DNA of 7,001 nucleotides. Source: Euryarchaeota archaeon UBA602. Lineage in GTDB: Archaea; Thermoplasmatota; Poseidoniia; Poseidoniales; Thalassarchaeaceae. Positions 5,656-7,001 of this stretch are shown in pieces (the stretch's first letter is position 1; every line of letters begins with the position of its first letter). The DNA lies in assembly GCA_002498455.1 (NCBI GenBank), contig DAHO01000060.1:1-7001 (forward strand). The letters are read 5' to 3'. Both the position numbers and the translations under genes were made by a program. The notes below the pieces were generated by a model. That model had not been told where the DNA came from, ran no database searches, and worked only from the letters and a program-made list of their open reading frames with translations.

Positions 5656-7001
5656 ATGGTGCGAGAATTGATTCGTTTGGAAGGAGTCCACCGGGCCTTC
5701 GGTGCCGTAAGCGTACTCGATGGAATCAATTTACGGATTGATGAAGGCGATCGAATTGGTGTGGTCGGCCATAATGGCTCAGGGAAAACCACACTACTGC
5801 GAACAATCTCCGACCAGAAACAGGATGTAGGAGACATCACTTTTGCACCCGGTCTTCGGATTGCTTACCTCACACAAATTCGTGACATTGATGAATCTGC
5901 GACGTTGGAAGAAGAATTGAATCGCCGTGGACATCAGTTCAAAGAATTGGAGGAAGAAATCGCGGCCATTGAAACTAAAATGGCTGACCCCTCGTTCTAT
6001 GAAGGCGATTGGCAACCCGTATTGGATCGATACTCAGAATTGCAAGCGCTCTCAGCACGATCCGGTGGAACAGATGTTGCAGGTCATGCAAAGAACATTC
6101 TCAATGCACTTGATTTGGGGCATCATCCCCTAGACATGCCATTGTCGAAGTTGTCTGGAGGTGAGCGGGCAAAAGTCGCGTTGGCTAGACAATTGGTAGG
6201 CATGGGTGAAATCGATGTATTCTTCCTTGACGAACCCACCAATCATCTCGACTTACCGACGCTAGAGTGGCTCGAGAAATTTTTGGCCAAATTCCAAGGC
6301 TCTCAATTGATTGTAAGTCACGATCGATTTTTCTTGGACCGTATTTGTACACACATTTTGGAAATTCACGATGGACACACTCGCGGCTATGCTGGAAATT
6401 ACACCGCATATTTACAGCAAAAGGAATTGTTTTTGCAAACATTGGCAGATCGAATCGACAAATGTGAGAAGGAAATCAAACGTTTGACTGGCGCCCTTCA
6501 ATCGATGAAACGGGCGAATAAATACGACAAATCCATTTCACAGAAGCATCAGATGCTATCGCGATCACAGCGCGAACTGAAATGGTTGAAAAGGCTCAAA
6601 CCCAAGGAACGAAGGGGCTTACAATTCAATCTCCAATCCACAGAAAAATCCAGTCTCGATGTCTTGGACTTCAAACAAGCTTCACTCAAGTTTGAAGGGT
6701 TGAATCGTCCAATTCTCAACAAGGTCGAGATTGGCGTTCGACGTGGACAAAAAATTGGTATTGTCGGTGCCAATGGTGCTGGGAAGACAACACTGCTCAG
6801 AATCATCAACAAAGAAATCCAGCTGGATGACGGCATTATTGACGTGCGACCCGGCGTTGAGATTGGTTACTTCCACCAAGATCACCGAACACTCGACTTT
6901 GATTTGACGCCTGTGGAGCAAGTCCAGAAACTCAAGCCTAGAATGGACTATGGCGACATAAGGGCAATGCTAGGTCAATTCCAATTCACCAAGGAAATGG
7001 T
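5656..7001 (+). CDS. ABC-F family ATPase, 3'-truncated by window edge
   Basis: The frame stays open to the right edge; 448 residues are visible of an expected 550-650. ABC-F proteins are soluble twin-ATPase factors without membrane domains that act on the ribosome, usually at the E site, to rescue or regulate translation. First ATPase domain: Walker A GHNGSGKT (38-45), signature LSGGE (166-170), Walker B VFFLDEPTNHLD (188-199; catalytic Glu193) and switch SHDRFFLD (220-227). GYAGNYTAYLQQKE (244-257) follows, the usual entry to the ABC-F inter-domain linker. That linker (about 258-330) is rich in Lys/Arg and helical, as in the tRNA-contacting element. The second domain begins around 337, with Walker A GANGAGKT (372-379). 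The second signature, Walker B and any C-terminal extension lie beyond the window. Subfamily (EttA, Uup or other) cannot be decided, so no symbol is given. It shares an operon with the radical SAM gene. Confidence 0.95.
   Translation, partial: MVRELIRLEGVHRAFGAVSVLDGINLRIDEGDRIGVVGHNGSGKTTLLRTISDQKQDVGDITFAPGLRIAYLTQIRDIDESATLEEELNRRGHQFKELEEEIAAIETKMADPSFYEGDWQPVLDRYSELQALSARSGGTDVAGHAKNILNALDLGHHPLDMPLSKLSGGERAKVALARQLVGMGEIDVFFLDEPTNHLDLPTLEWLEKFLAKFQGSQLIVSHDRFFLDRICTHILEIHDGHTRGYAGNYTAYLQQKELFLQTLADRIDKCEKEIKRLTGALQSMKRANKYDKSISQKHQMLSRSQRELKWLKRLKPKERRGLQFNLQSTEKSSLDVLDFKQASLKFEGLNRPILNKVEIGVRRGQKIGIVGANGAGKTTLLRIINKEIQLDDGIIDVRPGVEIGYFHQDHRTLDFDLTPVEQVQKLKPRMDYGDIRAMLGQFQFTKEM

Noticed and set aside
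1..7001. CRISPR array, insertion sequence, phage genes or defence cassette.
   Set aside because: No direct repeat series, transposase, integrase, terminal inverted repeats or recognisable defence domains were found on either strand.

Overview
The window reads as a compact archaeal chromosome segment. All seven genes lie on the + strand, and most gaps are very short. The archaeal assignment rests on an exosome Csl4 subunit, a METTL5-type rRNA adenine methyltransferase, a radical SAM protein of the archaeal COG1031 type, and an archaeal-type aspartate-semialdehyde dehydrogenase. The moderate GC content, dense packing and an RRM domain in an archaeal protein would suit a marine Thermoplasmatota lineage such as Marine Group II (Poseidoniales). 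That lineage call is inference only; no rRNA or other marker is present to fix it.

Layout. Positions 1-780 hold the C-terminal three quarters of asd (lysine/threonine/methionine branch), cut by the left edge. After a 38-base gap with a good Shine-Dalgarno site comes an unrecognised 276-residue protein (819-1649) with an acidic, Gln-rich linker. Next is a small two-knuckle zinc-ribbon protein (about 1703-1930) whose stop overlaps the start of a METTL5-like N6-adenine methyltransferase (1930-2538). A GC-rich 94-base leader follows, with two potential hairpins, one of them a perfect 18-base palindrome. It precedes the most unusual gene here: a 432-residue Csl4 carrying two extra modules, a CxxC-x17-CxxC zinc finger and a complete RRM with a basic RG tail (2633-3931). 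Downstream are a radical SAM enzyme with a C-terminal helix-hairpin-helix (3950-5653, TTG start) and, 2 bases after its stop, the first two thirds of an ABC-F ATPase (5656 to the right edge).

How the genes may work together. Apart from asd and the unknown protein, the set is biased toward RNA and ribosomes: rRNA methylation (METTL5-like), RNA decay (Csl4), a ribosome-associated ATPase (ABC-F) and a radical SAM/HhH protein that could plausibly modify nucleic acid. The methyltransferase-side genes (1703-2538) and the Csl4-RadicalSAM-ABC-F genes look like two short transcription units separated by the structured leader. The strongest candidate for something new is the Csl4-zinc finger-RRM fusion, which would build an eukaryote- or cyanobacteria-like RNA-recognition module into the exosome cap.
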